Counted from the first letter of the stretch, positions 45,964 through 59,160 are shown. The stretch is DNA of 64,000 nt from Hemileia vastatrix (GCA_030280995.1 JASXTE010000004.1:16519501-16583500); one strand, 5' to 3'. The notes: generated by a model from the sequence alone, not told the origin. Made by a program: numbers and translations.

Positions 45964-46243
45964 AGTGTCCTTGCCTTCTTCTTCTTCACTAGAGTCTTCA
46001 AAATCCTAAGAAATCTCCTCCACAGATTGAATTGAATTTTCCCATTCCCTTATTTTGAGAGTTTTAAGAGAGTGAGTGCAAGAAATAGGTCACAATACTG
46101 GTGGCCTATCCCTGGCACAAGCTCTAGTAGTAGCGCCCATAGGTGGAGTGCATTAGATGGGTGCCATTTAGACCTAGATCCTAAAAAGCATGTAGTAGTA
46201 CAATTCAAAATGAGAAATATGGAGAATTAAATTATGCTGTCAC

Positions 46244-47018
46244 TGGACGGCCTAAGCATAAGGTCAAGGGTGTTCCTGAGTAAGTGATATTTGAAAAGAT
46301 AATTGAGGACCACTTTGAAGCACAGAAGAATACTTCAAGGAAGTGGTTTGAAGATATGTCAAAGATAAATTAATACTGCTTTGAGATATGTTTGAGGTGA
46401 ATAATAATGTAATTTTAAAGTGACACTCAAAATTCAGGTTAATATCATGAAGGGTTGGAACTTAAAACTCAAAGAAAGATTTAAGAATTTAAGATTTAAT
46501 AAAATTGATTTTTAAAAAAGGTAGGAAACAGTAATAGCCTTATATAAATTCAACTACTATCACAACAACATTATAATTTAATTCTAAGGAATGTCAAATG
46601 AAATCCACCCAATTATATAGATAACTCAACCTTGAATTGACATGCTAAATAAACCATCCTTACTTTATTACTGACCCTCCAATATAACCCACAGATCCAT
46701 TGACTGTACTCCTATTACTACACACAGAAATTTAATTAGCCTCAGATACACAATAATCCAAAATTGAAAATATACTATTGGCAATAACACTAATACACCA
46801 TGAATTTGCTTAAGCTTGAAAAGTATAAGCATATGATTGACTAAGTTATATTTAAGGTTTAGATAGCATAGTTTTTAGTGCAGTCAAATTGAGACACACA
46901 AGGGAAAAGGCAGTTGCTATGTAAATTTTGCTTCTGAGCTTTGTGAATGGATTTGTGTACTGGATTATGGATTATAACAATTAAATTTTACTTTCAGTGT
47001 CATGTGGTGTGTGAAAAA
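46244..47018 (-). repeat. 5' LTR of the chromovirus
   Basis: It matches 25,281-26,053 from TGGACGGCC to TGTGGTGTGTGA. The duplicated target ATTAC follows at 47,019-47,023. No standard tRNA primer site could be recognised next to it at 46,243 on the minus strand. Confidence 0.85.
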
Positions 47019-48360
47019 ATTACATGTTAAGTTGAAATTACTATAACTTACCCAATTTCATTTATATTCTAAATCTGAATATTTCATTATAATTTTCAAA
47101 ACTATAATAACTTATTTATATATTTCAATGATAAAATATTTATTACTTAATATTTAATTTGTTGTTTAAAATATTATATCAACAGGATCAAAAATATAGG
47201 ATATTTAATATTGATATGCATATTGCATAATTAAGACTGGAAAGAGAAATTGTTCATTCTCCTTCACAAATTTTCACTTTTGAGTATAGTATTGGTGAAA
47301 AAAAATCTGGAAAAGTAGTGAGAAAAATACTGTGTATAGCTTTTACGACTTAGCTAACACAGTAGAGTCTCAAGTGAAGCTGAGATTTTTTGAACCATAT
47401 TCTCCTTTACACCAGCTTCAACTCCAGATGTCTTTCATCATCATAATGGTGAGATACTGATACTGCATTTATTACTGGGTAACTTAGATCTAGTAATTTT
47501 TTCCTATTCTTCAATACAGGGGTGGGTGTCATTTTTGCACATTTGTGTTTTGAGTAGGGATCTCCTGCCAAAAAAAACAAAACATTAAATGGTTTCCTGT
47601 AAATTTTTACATTCTACTGTGGGAACTTATCATTAAAAAACAAATTTTTTTAAGGATCCTGAATTATGTAGCATTTTTTTTAGGAAATTGTAACCTGTGA
47701 TGCGAAAATGACATACATTTTCCTTAGTACACATCAAAACAACTGTGGAATAATCTTCCGTCTTTATTTTTTTAATTGTTTCACTATTTAATTTTTTATC
47801 TTTTGATTTCATTGCTCCTAATCCTTTATTTAAATAAATTCAAATGTAAATTTAGTTCAAAAATCATCAAATTAGTATCTAGAAAGCAAAAATATGATAG
47901 GCACATTTCAAGTTTTTGATTTATTGCTTGGATGTCACAATAATTTTCAAAAAATCATGTATATTATATATAATCATGAAGCCTATAGACAATTAGAAAA
48001 CTTCAACAATAGGAAAACTAATAGATATAATTCTATTATCTTCTTTTGTGTGTATTAATAGGGAAATTTACATGATGAGTTCATCAGGGCATGGAAAGAA
48101 GTTGATAAATAACTAAACATAGATGTAAAGGAATTTTAACATATAAGATTTCTTGAAGGATTGGTGAGAGTGAAGAAAATAAAAGAAGCTTAAAAAAGGG
48201 AGAAAAAGAGTGAATGGAGTAAAGTAACATAAGTATGATCGGGTTTTGAAGTATAAAGGGTTCAAACATGGCTTGAAAAAAGTTCATACAGGCTCATTTC
48301 CAGAATAATGCACAGGGTCACAAACAGGGACCAAAAAAAAAAAAACAGCTAGACATCTAG

Positions 48361-51040
48361 TTGATGACTTTTTTCTCACATGTAGATCAATTCAAAACAT
48401 TCTTTTACACCAGAATAAAAAAAAATTCTGATTTTAATTGGGAGAGTAGTGTTACAAAAGGACTTGTCGCAGATTTTTTAGAGATAACTGTACTTCAAAA
48501 GTGAAAAAAATCCACTTACTAGGGGGTTTCAGTTCTGGAAATTCCACACTTGAATTAAGTGTGAATTTCAAACAAAATCAGCACTTAAATTTTTTAAAAA
48601 AGTCACTTATTTCAATAAGAGGTGTCAGTTCTGACATCAAATCATCACTTTCTGCATGATTTTTTTTTTCATCTTTACATGTTGGCCACAAAATACCTTC
48701 TTTCTTGCCCCATCCCTGTCACATGTGACATACTTACATCCCTTTCTATTCATCAATCCTTGGCACACACCCCTCACTGAGATTTGAAACATTTTAACCA
48801 GGTATTTTTCCTTTATTTTTATTTATTTTTTTAAAATCTTGAAATCTTTTATTGAAAAATACTAGTCTCATAATGCCTTTCAGAAAATTTAAGACCATTA
48901 AAAATTTATTTGACTTTTTTAATTGGTTAATTGTTTTTGCATTGTAATTATTGGCTCATATTCACAATGAAAATATCATTTTTTCTGATTATATTCATTT
49001 TTCCCCTCTCCATAACTTCAAATTCCATATTTTTAATGGCCATTTTATATTTGCAATGAAAATATCTGGTTTAATGACTTCATTTGTTTCCCCTCCCTCC
49101 ATAGCATCAAATTACATATTTTTCCCTATCACATAATTTTTCATTCTTTGAGTCTCTCCCTATGTCTCAAAAAATTAACATTCCCTTGTTTTTCAGTTTT
49201 CAGTATCCCTAAATCCTTTTTAGTGGCATTTTTTGATATGTTTTAGCAGTTTTTTTTCCATTGTTTAGCAGTGTTTTTGGTGGTTTTTATTGCTTATTCT
49301 AAAGATGTTTTTGGTGGATTTTTTGGATATCTTTTAGTGGAATCTTTTTCTATTGTTTAGAAGAATTTATTGCATATTTTAGAATTTATTCTATCATTTA
49401 GCAGTATTTTTTGCCATTGATTAGTGGTGTTTTTTGGCATAATTTGGTGGCATATTTCAGTGGCATTTTGACCTTTTTGGGAGTATATTAGGGGGTGTCA
49501 TCTATGAAAGATTAGAATATCATTGATACACATTCATAGTGCATTCAATATGCATTTCACTTGCTCCATATTCAATTTCTTCCAAATTTAAACTTCACTC
49601 TTTTGTACTATATTTTTTCCTACCTTTCCATTAAGGTAAGTGTTATATCAATTTTTTTATGCCTATTTGATATCTTCTTCTGTATATAATTAATTTACAC
49701 TCCAGTAAATATAGGATGCTTCTCTGGATAATGGTAGACTTATTGAAGGCCTGTTGTTGTCATTTTCACCATCACTTCTCAATTTTTTATGCAATTTTGA
49801 AAAAAAGTCAAAGTTAGGGTTAAATTTATTCAAATCTTATATCCTTTTAACTGAATAATCTCCAAAATCCTAACTTTCATTTCCCTCAAATGGTTTTGAA
49901 TTTGGTTCAGCAGTTGCTAAGATATTGATCTTTAAATTTGAGTTTTTTTTGCATTTGATATTACATACTTAAAAATAAATCTTCTTAAATTCTTACATAA
50001 TGAAAATTTGCATATTTGTAACAGCCATTTTGAGTCTCAAAAGAAAAATCTCAAGTTTACTGATTTCATTTTCACTACTGGGGAATTTTTGGATTAAGGT
50101 TTTTTAGCTTTATCATTGTGTGATTATATTAAAATAAGTGAGTATTCTATTTTTCTATACTTTTTATCAATATATTTAATTTGTTTCTTTATATTATAGA
50201 ATCATTTTGACTCAGATCAAAAAAATGCATAGAGTTCTTTATCATTCTAGGGACAAAACTTAAACAAAATCAGCTCCCCCTGGTTTGGAATAACATGATG
50301 ACTTCACTTATCTTGGCTGATCTTTTCAAATAAATCAAGACTTAATCAATCATTATGGGAAATTTGGGAGAGAACTGCTAGCATTCGGCCCCCTAGGAAA
50401 TGGTTGCAAAATGGTTGGAAGATGGTCAGGAATACTTTAGGACACGTTTGAAGAATCAGGTGAAAACAGATTGGAAAGAAAATTGGTTATATATTGAACA
50501 CCAATTTACCCTGACTTAAAGTCAGTTTGAGAAGAGTATCAACATCACTTTGAAAATAATTTTGACCCAGTTTGAGAAATGGATAAGTACTGAATTTATA
50601 TTACCATATTATTTAAGTCTCTAAGGTACATATCTAATTTAACCATTGATAGTATTCACTATTAAATTAAACTTTTTAATAAGAGCCACTTTAAATATGA
50701 CACCTCAGGTCACTTAAAGGTGCCTCCAATGTAAGTATAACTTAAGTGTAGTAAGAATTTTCATATCTAGAGCTAACGTGGTATATCAAGTAATGGCACA
50801 AAGCTCTTATCAGAGAAATGCTAATTGGACAGGTGAAATATTTTAAAATGAATACCAGTCAGGCTGTAAATTTGTGCAACATATCTTGAATCAATTATCC
50901 AAAATTTCTTTCTAAGTAGTGCAACATCATTCAGGTGGATACTTGTGAGCCTTGTGTTAAATTAGCTTTTTTAGTGTCCTTTATTAAATTTAATAAATAT
51001 AATACTTTGTAGATTCAATATAAAAAATAGAAAATATAAT
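48361..51040. other. Gene-free stretch with a partial non-autonomous element and a T-rich degenerate repeat
   Basis: At 48,521 begins a copy of the terminus seen at 51,041 (here AGGGGGTTTCAGTTCTGGAA), similar to it for about 280 bp. No right end was found. At 49,210-49,475 a degenerate unit like TTTTAGTGGCATTTTT / TTTAGCAGTGTTTTTGG recurs about ten times. Around 49,800-49,960 there is an inverted copy of the CTCAGCAACCACTGAACC repeat of 52,600-53,560. No protein is supported. Confidence 0.6.
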
Positions 51041-51889
51041 AGGATGTGTCAATTCTGGAAAATACACACTTAACTTAAGTGCAGATTTCAAAACAAATCA
51101 GCACTTAAATTATGTAAAAAAGTCACTTATTTAAAAAATGGGTGTCAGTTATGACCTCGAATCGGCACTTTTTCCCCAATTTTTTTTCAAAACCACATGT
51201 TGGACACATCATCCCTTCCCTTCCTACCCCATCCCTGTCACATGTGACACTCAGACCTCAATCATCTCATCAATCCTTGGCACACATCCCTCACTGAGAT
51301 TTGAAACATTTTATTGTGAAATTTTAACCAGTCAATTTTTTTCTTTCTTTTTTTTATGTTTTCAACCTCCACAAATCAGATGTCCACCTTCATAAAAGGT
51401 CAATTGCTCTTTTTTGGTGGCAAATGAAGTAAAAAAGAAAACAAAAGGGAGAATCAACATCAATCCTAAGTAAATAAAGGAGAGGTTCAAAAGCTATCAA
51501 TCAAAATATAAAAAGCCTCATTTCCCTTCCACTTCCACTGGCTTTTGTATTGATGATTATAATTTGGAGAATGGAATAACTATTGTTTCCAAAAATCTCA
51601 ATGTCATGTATCTTCTCTATGAAGAAATGGATTTTCTTTTTGGTTTCCAATTTAATAGTTACTTTTAATTTTTAACAAAAATAGTTATATCATAAGATTC
51701 TGATAACACCATTTTTCCTACTGGACTCTAAAATATTTCACTTTTGAAATTTCAGATGGTAAAGTAGTAATGACACCTGTGCAAAAAGCCTCATCACAAA
51801 CATAATCTTATCACCTCACCACCAATTTTCGTTTCTAAATAAAGCCAAGTAAATAAAATTCTATATCTGTTTGAAAAATTTGGGAATAC

Positions 51890-52030
51890 CCTCCCCTGAA
51901 ATTTATTGAAGCAAGGGGTGGGTATCACCAAATTTTTCTAAGTCATCAATTTTACATGTCATATTGGAAAATTTGGTAATACCCTCCCCTGAATTTTATT
52001 GAAGTAAGGGGTGAAAAACAACAAAATTTG
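51890..52030. repeat. Tandem pair with hairpin potential
   Basis: A unit with TACCCTCCCCTGAA, TTTATTGAAG and AAGGGGTG is present twice, at about 51,890-51,930 and 51,975-52,015. Within each unit ACCCTCCCC can pair with GGGGTGGGT or GGGGTG. Confidence 0.7.
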
Positions 52031-52609
52031 GAATGATTCCATAAATTAAAAAATAAATAAATAAGATAAGTTAAATTCACTAGTTTTAATGTAATGAAAA
52101 TTCCTCAAGCCAAAATGCAGATCAAGTCTAGAAACTAAGTTTGGGACTTTCCACAGGCATAGGCAAGATGAACGCCATGAAAAATTTTAATGTTATCATG
52201 ATTACCTTCTATACAAAACAAGGTTGTTGTCTCATTACTTTAGCTTAGTAAATTGAAATATCAGATTTATTTATTAAAAATTTATGAAAGAATAAAGATT
52301 ATTTGATGACTTTAAAAATCCCCAAATTTTTTTATCTACCTAATGGTTTGTAAATTTATTAACTTTACCTTATTTTTTTACTTTGTTGATTTTTTGGACT
52401 AACTTTTGACTGATCTGATAAGAGAAGCAAAAATGAGTGAAGGGTTAGACATATGAAAATGGTAAGAAAAAGAAAGAAACCCACCTTGATTTAAAGGCAG
52501 AATAAGAAGTAAAGATAAAGGTAGTTTGAGTAATCTGGAAGGATAAATGCATGAAGTAAACATGTTATGCATTATCAAATAAATAAACATGAAATTGGGA
52601 AAAAAAGCT

Positions 52610-53560
52610 CAAATTTAAAGGTCAATATCTTAGCAACCACTGAACCAAATTCTAGTCGGTTTTCTGGAAATAAAAGATAGGCTTCAGAAGTATCTTCAGC
52701 TAACAGGACAGAAGATTTGAATAAACCTAAACCTAATACTGACTCTTATTTTCAAAATTTCACAGAAACTTGAAAACTGATGATGAAAATTCTAACAAGA
52801 GGGAGATAAAAGCCTAGATAATCATAGGAATCTGAAAGGATAAATGCATGATGTAAACATTATGATATGTATTATGAAATAAATAAAAGTGAAATTTTGA
52901 AAAAAATGATCAACTTTAAAGTTTAATATCTCAGCAAACAATGAACAAAACTCATATTGGTTTTCTGGACATGAAAGATAGGCTTCAGCAGTTTCTTCGG
53001 CTGAAAGGACAGTTGATTCAAATAAACCTAATACTAATTCTGACTCTGCTTATCAAAATTTCACAAAAACTTGAGAAGTGATGATAAAAAATACCAAAAA
53101 GAGGGAGATAAAAGCCTAGATAATCATCAGATAAGAGTTTCAGAATCCTTATCTTTAACTATGCAATATAAAACCGTGAAATAAGATAAGTGAAATTTGG
53201 AAAAAAAGGCTCAACTTCAAAGGTCAAAATCTCAGCAACCACTGAACCTAATTCAAACCTGTTTATTGGAAATGAAAGATAGGATTCAGGAGAATATTCA
53301 GTTAAAGAAAATGTGATTAAAATAAACCTAACCCTAATTTTTTATATAAAAATGAAAGAAAAAAAGTCAAATTGGGAAAAAAGGGGTCAACTTTAAAGAT
53401 CAATATCTCAGCAACCACTGAACCAAATTAAAATCTGTTTCTGGGAAATGAAAGATAGCCTTCAGGAGAATCATAATTCAAAAGGAAATTATATTTGAAT
53501 AAAATTAACCCTAATTCCAAGTCTGATTTTCAAAATTTTGGAAAAATTTGAAAAGTGTCA
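52610..53560. repeat. Four tandem copies of a unit of about 300 bp
   Basis: The block AATATCTCAGCAACCACTGA, then TTTTCTGGAAATGAAAGATAGG and AATAAACCTAA, recurs at about 52,622, 52,922, 53,222 and 53,401. Three steps are 300, 300 and 179 bp, so the last unit is shortened. No frame stays open through the units. Confidence 0.8.
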
Positions 53561-55139
53561 ATAAAAATGACAACATGAGGAGTTGAATAAGTCCAGTGTT
53601 ATCCATATATGAGTCCTACTTATTTTTAAGTATAAAATTCTTATAGAAAGAAAGAGATATTATATAGACATGAAAAAAAGGAGATGAAACTTACCTTGAT
53701 TGAAGGGTAGGAAAAATAGAGTGAGAAAGAGTGAAGTTGAAATTTGGGGGAAATTGAATATGGAGCAAGTTAAATGCTTAAAGAATGTGCAATGTATGTG
53801 TTTCAATGACATGGAACCAAAAAAAAATGAAATAGGAGAAAGGGGGAATAATGAACAAGCCAAGGAGGGATGAAGAGTAGGATGATGGAGCTAAAAAAAG
53901 AAAGAAAAGAGGGAGAGAAGGAAAAAGGTTAATTTTACCTTTAAAATCAAAAAATAAACACTTACTAAAAAAATTTAGATAAAAAAAGCAAAAAAAAACC
54001 TAAAAAAATTAATTAGAAAATATATAAGTAAAGATGAAAAAATGACTTACTTTCAGAGATGAGTTGAGAAAACAATTGACTTCAAATTATTTGAGGGATG
54101 AAAGAGGATAGGAAGAAGTAGATATGAGTGATGAAAGAAAAGAAAGAATGATTGAGAAGTTATACAATTGCAGAAAGAATGTGATTTCATGTTGAAATGA
54201 AGAAGGAAAACAAAGAGACTACAACAGAAAATTCAAAATCAAAGTCAAGATGCAAATAAGAATAACCATTCTAAGGAAAAATTCCTGAGAAGTCCTGAAA
54301 AACTTTCCAAAACTGGATACAGATAGGTTAAGAAGTGCTTTGATGGTGTACTTGAGGCTTTCTTGGAAGAAGGTAACTTTTCCTGGCCATTTTTGATAAA
54401 AAAGAAAATCTTCTTCAAGATCAGAATCAGAATTGCAAACAGAGTCCAAGAGGAGATCAAGAGCTATGAAAGGCATAGCTTGATTTAGATTATCACAATT
54501 TGAGAGTGAGGAAGGCATGACTCTTATATGGTACAAAAATGTAAATGATGTATGATGTTTTGAGTTATGAAGTGTTGTGCTGCGGAGTGCTGTGTATGAA
54601 TGGGATGATGCTGAAAAATCAGTGAAATGGGAAGTTATGATGAAATCAACATTATTGGTTGAGAAAGTGCAGATTTGAGTGAAATAAGTGACTTATTTCA
54701 TTTTGAATCCACCAGTGTTGAGGATAGAGTGTTTTGGATATCTGCACTTTAATAAGTGCAGATTTGGTCAAATTTAGGTGCAGATTTTCCAGAACTGACA
54801 CCCCCTAATATATATATAAATATTTACGACTAACTAAAAATTTATGTCACTCAAGTGCATGCTTATTTATATTCCTGTTTGCTAAAATACACATGATAGT
54901 TACAGGCTTTTCTCTTATAGAATTTCAAATAACATGCTATTAATTTTCTCTATTTTCTATACCACATTTCATACTCTCCTTTTATTTTCTTAAAATTTTA
55001 TTTTCCACAATCTAAAGCCTTTTGTTTATTAGTTCTCTTACCTTTGAATATGTATACTGTTTTCACTTTTTCTTACATGATCTATTATTAATTAATCTTC
55101 TACTTCTTGTTTTATTTTAATCCCTAATTTTACGCCTTA

Positions 55140-55340
55140 CACCACACAATATTTGGGGTGGACTTGCTAGCAAGTCCTCAAGTTGAACTTTGATGGAACA
55201 CAGATGGAACTCAGACTGAAACTATAATGAACAGATACTGAACTTTACTTTGAACTCATATTGAGCTCTTAACCAAGGATGAATGATACTGTGCTGAAAT
55301 AATATTGAGAGTTTAATGAAAAATTAATAGAAATACAAAA
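55140..55340. mobile_element. Truncated CACTA-type MITE
   Basis: It starts CACCACACAATATTTGGGG and continues with the palindrome GGACTTGCTAGCAAGTCC. Subterminal text (GAACTCAGACTGAAACT, GAACTCATATTGAGC) resembles the complete copy at 56,736-56,985 read in the opposite direction. No right terminus was found. Confidence 0.65.
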
Positions 55341-56735
55341 TTGGGGAGCTTAAGAATCTGATAAATCTACAGTATTTTTTGATAAAACAAAATTTAATGC
55401 TAATTTTGAATCTCACTTTATCAGTAAAAAGACTGAAAATCATAGTACTTATTTCAAAATTATTACTTCTAAAATTTCTAATGAGTTAATTACTTTTTTG
55501 AGAAAATAAATAAAATTATATATGTGACTCTTTTTGTTGAAAACTCTTTTTAACCCAGAATTTAAAGGTTTGATTTTTAATTTTAACCCATATTACTTGA
55601 TTCTTTATCTCATGTATTTTTATATTTTTTTTCTTTTAATATAACTATTTTCAATTTGGTTGAGTTTTTAAAAAAAATATTGAACCATCAAATCTCTTAT
55701 ATTTTTACTTCTAGAATAATGTTAAACCACATATAACTAAACAAAGGAAATTATCAATGTATTTTTGCAATGTCTGACTAAATGAAGTACTTTAATAAAT
55801 TCCTTATACTCAAAACTAATATTTGAGAAATTATTTGATTTTATGTTTGTAAAAAAGTATATCTCTTATAATAGTAGATTTTATTCCAGATTTTAAAATT
55901 TTTGAATTCAAGTCAATGATTAAAATCAAAAGAAAATTCATTTTTGAACTTTTACTTGTTCTGCTTATTCCTCAAATACTAAGTAGTTTTGTAATCAGCA
56001 TTTAGTTAACATGATAAATATATGAGGTTCCAGAACTTTTCATGATTTAGTTCATTAGAATTCTATGAAAATATTGTCAGTTGGTGAGTGATCTCATGAG
56101 TCAAATTAATTAATCGCTACTCAATGAATTCTCCATATGAAAAACTGAAATTTAAACTAGAAGTAATTTTTTAAAGATAAAACACAAAAAAAGCATAAAA
56201 TTCTCTAAATTTAATATTAATGCTTAAGTGTGCTTCCATGCTATATGATATGATAATTTCTAAGTCACCTGGGAATAAGCACCATAGATTTTTAAAAGTG
56301 TTCTCATGTCAAAAAATGTGGTTCAGGTCAAATTTTAGAGTAAAATATTGTACAAGAACTGAACTTATTAGGAAGAAGTGGTAATTTTTCATCATTATAT
56401 TAGTTGCTCATTGAATAACTACCATATGATAATTACTTTGTAAAAGAGACACAATAGGTATTTTGAGTTGTACTCATATAAAATGCTAGTTTTAAAGGGA
56501 TTATATTTTAATTAAAATAAATAATGATTCATATTTTAAATGAATAGAAAGAATATTTCAATTCTATGTTGTTGATGAACATATTAAGTAAAAAGTTTCA
56601 GGTTTGCTTTTGTAGTCTTTGGAAAAATATTTTTGACAGGATTAATTACCAACTGAACATTTACACATACTTCCTAAATAGAATATATGAGTTAAAAATT
56701 TATCAATCATTTATTAGAAAAACGATATTCACACT

Positions 56736-56985
56736 CACCACACAATATGGGGGGTGGACTTGCTAGTGAGTCCACAACTTTGGGCCCAAGCTCACCACAG
56801 ATTGAACACACATTGAGCTATCAATAAAAGAGCCATACAATCAGGGATGAACACCACTCAGCAGAACAGTATTAGGTGGGTGTTCAAGTAGAGTTCAGTA
56901 TGGTTTCAGTATAAGTTCAGTCTGAGTTCCATCTGAGTTCTGGTTGAGGACTTGCTAGCAAGTCCACCTCCAATATTGCATAGTG
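56736..56985. mobile_element. Complete CACTA-type MITE, 250 bp
   Basis: Left end CACCACACAATATGGGGGG and right end (inward) CACTATGCAATATTGGAGG form imperfect terminal inverted repeats, each followed by a GGACTTGCTAG palindrome. A 3-bp duplication ACT flanks the element (56,733-56,735 and 56,986-56,988), as expected for the CACTA superfamily. It encodes nothing. Internal AGTTCAGTNTNAGTTC words repeat several times. The end structure resembles that of the gene cluster ending at 22,441, which suggests cross-mobilisation. Confidence 0.85.
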
Positions 56986-58560
56986 ACTGATAGGTAAAAA
57001 TTATATTATTCTGCTATTAAATTTCTAATTCTTTAAAGTAAAATCCCTTTGATATTATATGTAAACACAAGATTTTATAAATCTTCTTGTAATTGGCCTT
57101 ATAAATAAGGAATACTAGAATGAATATATTTAAAAAAAGAATTTGGATAGAGAATATTTCAGCTCATCAGTACACATTTAAAACAGAAACTTAAGGTTAA
57201 ACTTTGAGTTTTTACAAAAATATATATTTATTTGAAATTTATTTATTTAATTTTTTAAAAGGATACCATTTTTATCCTATTAGATTTCCCTTTAATTTAC
57301 ACATGAAAATTAAGAAAAAAAAAGTGAGGCTTTGAAGGATCTATATAATTTGTACTTAAAATGAACAAATTTTTTTTTGAGTTAGTATGAATTTAAAAAG
57401 AAGATCTGATACCTTTTTTATATGTTATAGTTGTATTAAAATAATTTTTAGTTATCTTCTTAATCTTTAATGGAGAAAAAAGAATAATTTCATAATATTA
57501 GAAAATAAACATCCAAATATTTTAAATAAAAAATTTCTCCAAAATGATTCATCATTTGTATTTGTTTCCAGAAATTTAAAGTATTTAATATAAATTGTTT
57601 TGATATAAGAATATACTTATGTTTACATTTAAAAATATTTGATAAATTTTTTTAAAAAATTATAAATTATCTCACAATTTAACTTAGCTTAAACCAAAGT
57701 TTGAAACAGGATCTCATTGTGAGTTCATTCTAACTTCCACCAAAATTATGATATATTTTTTTTTGAAAATGTGTATAGTCATTGAAATGAAAAAACTTTA
57801 GTAAAAAAATGCCTCAAAAAGTTTTTTCTTTTATTTAATAGATTATAGAAAAGATATTGAGGAAGCTAACATACTCATTTTATTAATTTTTTGGTTATCA
57901 TGACTAATAATGATTTCATTTACAGTAATCATAGAACATAAAATAAAGCAAAAGGTTTACTATATATATCAATGTGTTTCATTTTAAATATTTATTTAAA
58001 TTTTATTTTTTAATTTAAAAATATTATTCATCTCACTTAAATTTTTCTGAACTACATTAAAAGCTCTATACATCTAATAAAAGAAAAAAAGTGAATTTCC
58101 TCAAAATTTTAGTATAGGCTTTTTTACTTTTCCCAACTTGTTTCAAAAGTTTACCCACTTTATTGGTTTTCTATCTTATGTATATTATTAATAAAAATTC
58201 TGTAAAAGACTTTGTAAAAAATTAAAATAGTATTTAATGGCTAGTTTTTACACTCCTGTAGATCTTCAGTCTCAATGTTTGGTACTTATTACAATCATTG
58301 AATAAACCAAGAGCTTGTATGTATTGAGGGGTAAAAATAGAAATGAACCACTTTTAAATGCTGTTTTTGATTGTGGAAAATGAGTGCTGAATCAGACAGG
58401 GTGAGCTCTGTTCTTTGGCCGAAAGATAGAGTCCACTTTAAGTTTTTTTCCACCTCATTTCACATTCTTTTGAGCTCTATACATGCCTTTTTCTGCCTTT
58501 GTATTCCTTCTGACTTCATTCCCATATCTCTTCTTTTGATAAACATCCCAAGGAAGTTAC
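56986..58560. other. AT-rich stretch, no gene seen
   Basis: High A+T with no supported coding, RNA or repeat feature. Confidence 0.65.
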
Positions 58561-58577
58561 TGTAGTATTGATCATTC

Positions 58578-59160
58578 ATGAGTAATTTTCCATACTCCTC
58601 ACCCCTCCCCTCCCCTCTCCTCCCCTTTTACATTTCACCCTACCCCATTCATCTTTCTTCCCTACTCATTTATACTCACCCCTTTCTCACTTCTCCCTAC
58701 CCCACCCCACCTCTTTCACCTCCCACCTCAACCTTTCCTTTCAACCCTTTAACCTACCAAGCCCTTTTTAAGATATCCTAAACCTCTTGCTTCCAAATCT
58801 AACCTTCTTGTTCCCTATCCCAACCATTTAGCCTTGAAATCATCTTGATCCTTTTGCTGCTCACCCAACCTCTTTGGCTTGTCAATTCACCCCTTTTTTC
58901 AATATAGAAGAAGAGGGGTGAGAAGGAGATCAGTTTAAGTTATTCATAGTGATATGAGATATATAAGGGTGGATAAGGGATCAAAAGGGGTGATATGTGT
59001 AAAAAACTGATTTAGGTGAGGTGAGGTGGTAGGGAGAGGGGTGGAGAAGGGGGATACAACAGGTGGTGAGGGGAGAGGACTGGGAGAGTAGTACTAAATT
59101 TAAGAGAGTGAGATAATCTGTGAGGGGAACCATATGTGAAGCACAAAAGAGGGGAGGGAA
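58578..59160. repeat. Polypyrimidine tract followed by a polypurine tract
   Basis: From 58,590 to about 58,745 the plus strand is almost all C and T (CCCCTCCCCTCCCCTCTCC and similar). From about 58,905 to 59,160 it is rich in G and A (GGTGAGGTGAGGTGGTAGGG, GGGGAGAGG). The two halves can partly pair, for example CTCCCTACC with GGTAGGGAG. Open frames across the first part are biased Pro/Ser/Leu translations of simple sequence and are not genes. Confidence 0.8.

Larger units (their letters stand above)
25281..47018 (-). mobile_element. Ty3 chromovirus-type LTR retrotransposon, minus strand, interrupted
   Basis: Direct repeats of about 775 bp lie at 25,281-26,053 and 46,244-47,018 and are flanked by ATTAC at 25,276-25,280 and 47,019-47,023. 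Removing the element restores the repeat unit of the host element (CTTCTTAGTGAAAATC-TATTAC-ATGTTAAGTTGAAAT), a strong proof of insertion. Coding remnants on the minus strand run gag, protease, RT, RNase H, integrase, chromodomain from right to left. All are broken. A younger element (29,882-43,104) splits the RNase H region. LTR ends are fixed to within about 3 bp. Confidence 0.9.
23543..48360. mobile_element. DNA element with over 1-kb terminal inverted repeats, host of two nested retrotransposons
   Basis: The sequence from about 23,543 to 24,800 matches the reverse complement of about 47,020 to 48,360. Shared blocks include GACATCTAGCT followed by a T-run and GTCCCTGTT at the outer ends, CAGTTGTTTTGATGT...TACT, the GGCAGGAGATCCCTACTCAAAACA block (24,233 and 47,578) and CATTATGATGATGAAAGACA (24,354 and 47,450). 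Arms are diverged with many small gaps. No transposase gene remains inside. The only unique internal DNA left after removing the nested retrotransposons is about 450 bp (24,830-25,280). It resembles a fold-back or MULE-type long-TIR element, but the superfamily is not established. Confidence 0.75.
51041..54806. mobile_element. Non-autonomous TIR element of 3.8 kb
   Basis: The left end AGGATGTGTCAATTCTGGAA and the right end (reverse complement AGGGGGTGTCAGTTCTGGAA) form terminal inverted repeats; AAT stands on both sides (51,038-51,040 and 54,807-54,809). Further in, both arms carry AAGTGCAGATTT and AAGTCACTTATTT words. The interior has tandem repeats and short open frames of low complexity, none convincing as a gene. 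It probably depends on a transposase elsewhere. Confidence 0.75.

Noticed and set aside
50370..50400. A further TTGCTAGC-like CACTA terminus
   Set aside because: CTGCTAGCATTCGGCCCCCT shares only the GCTAGC core. It lacks a CACCA end and a perfect palindrome.
53660..54536. Minus-strand open frames of 67-105 residues in the 3.8-kb TIR element
   Set aside because: They are short, overlapping and rich in Phe, Leu and Ser as expected from AG-rich DNA. No transposase motif is present.
58578..58781. A 67-residue Pro/Ser/Leu-rich open frame
   Set aside because: It is a translation of the C/T simple-sequence tract.
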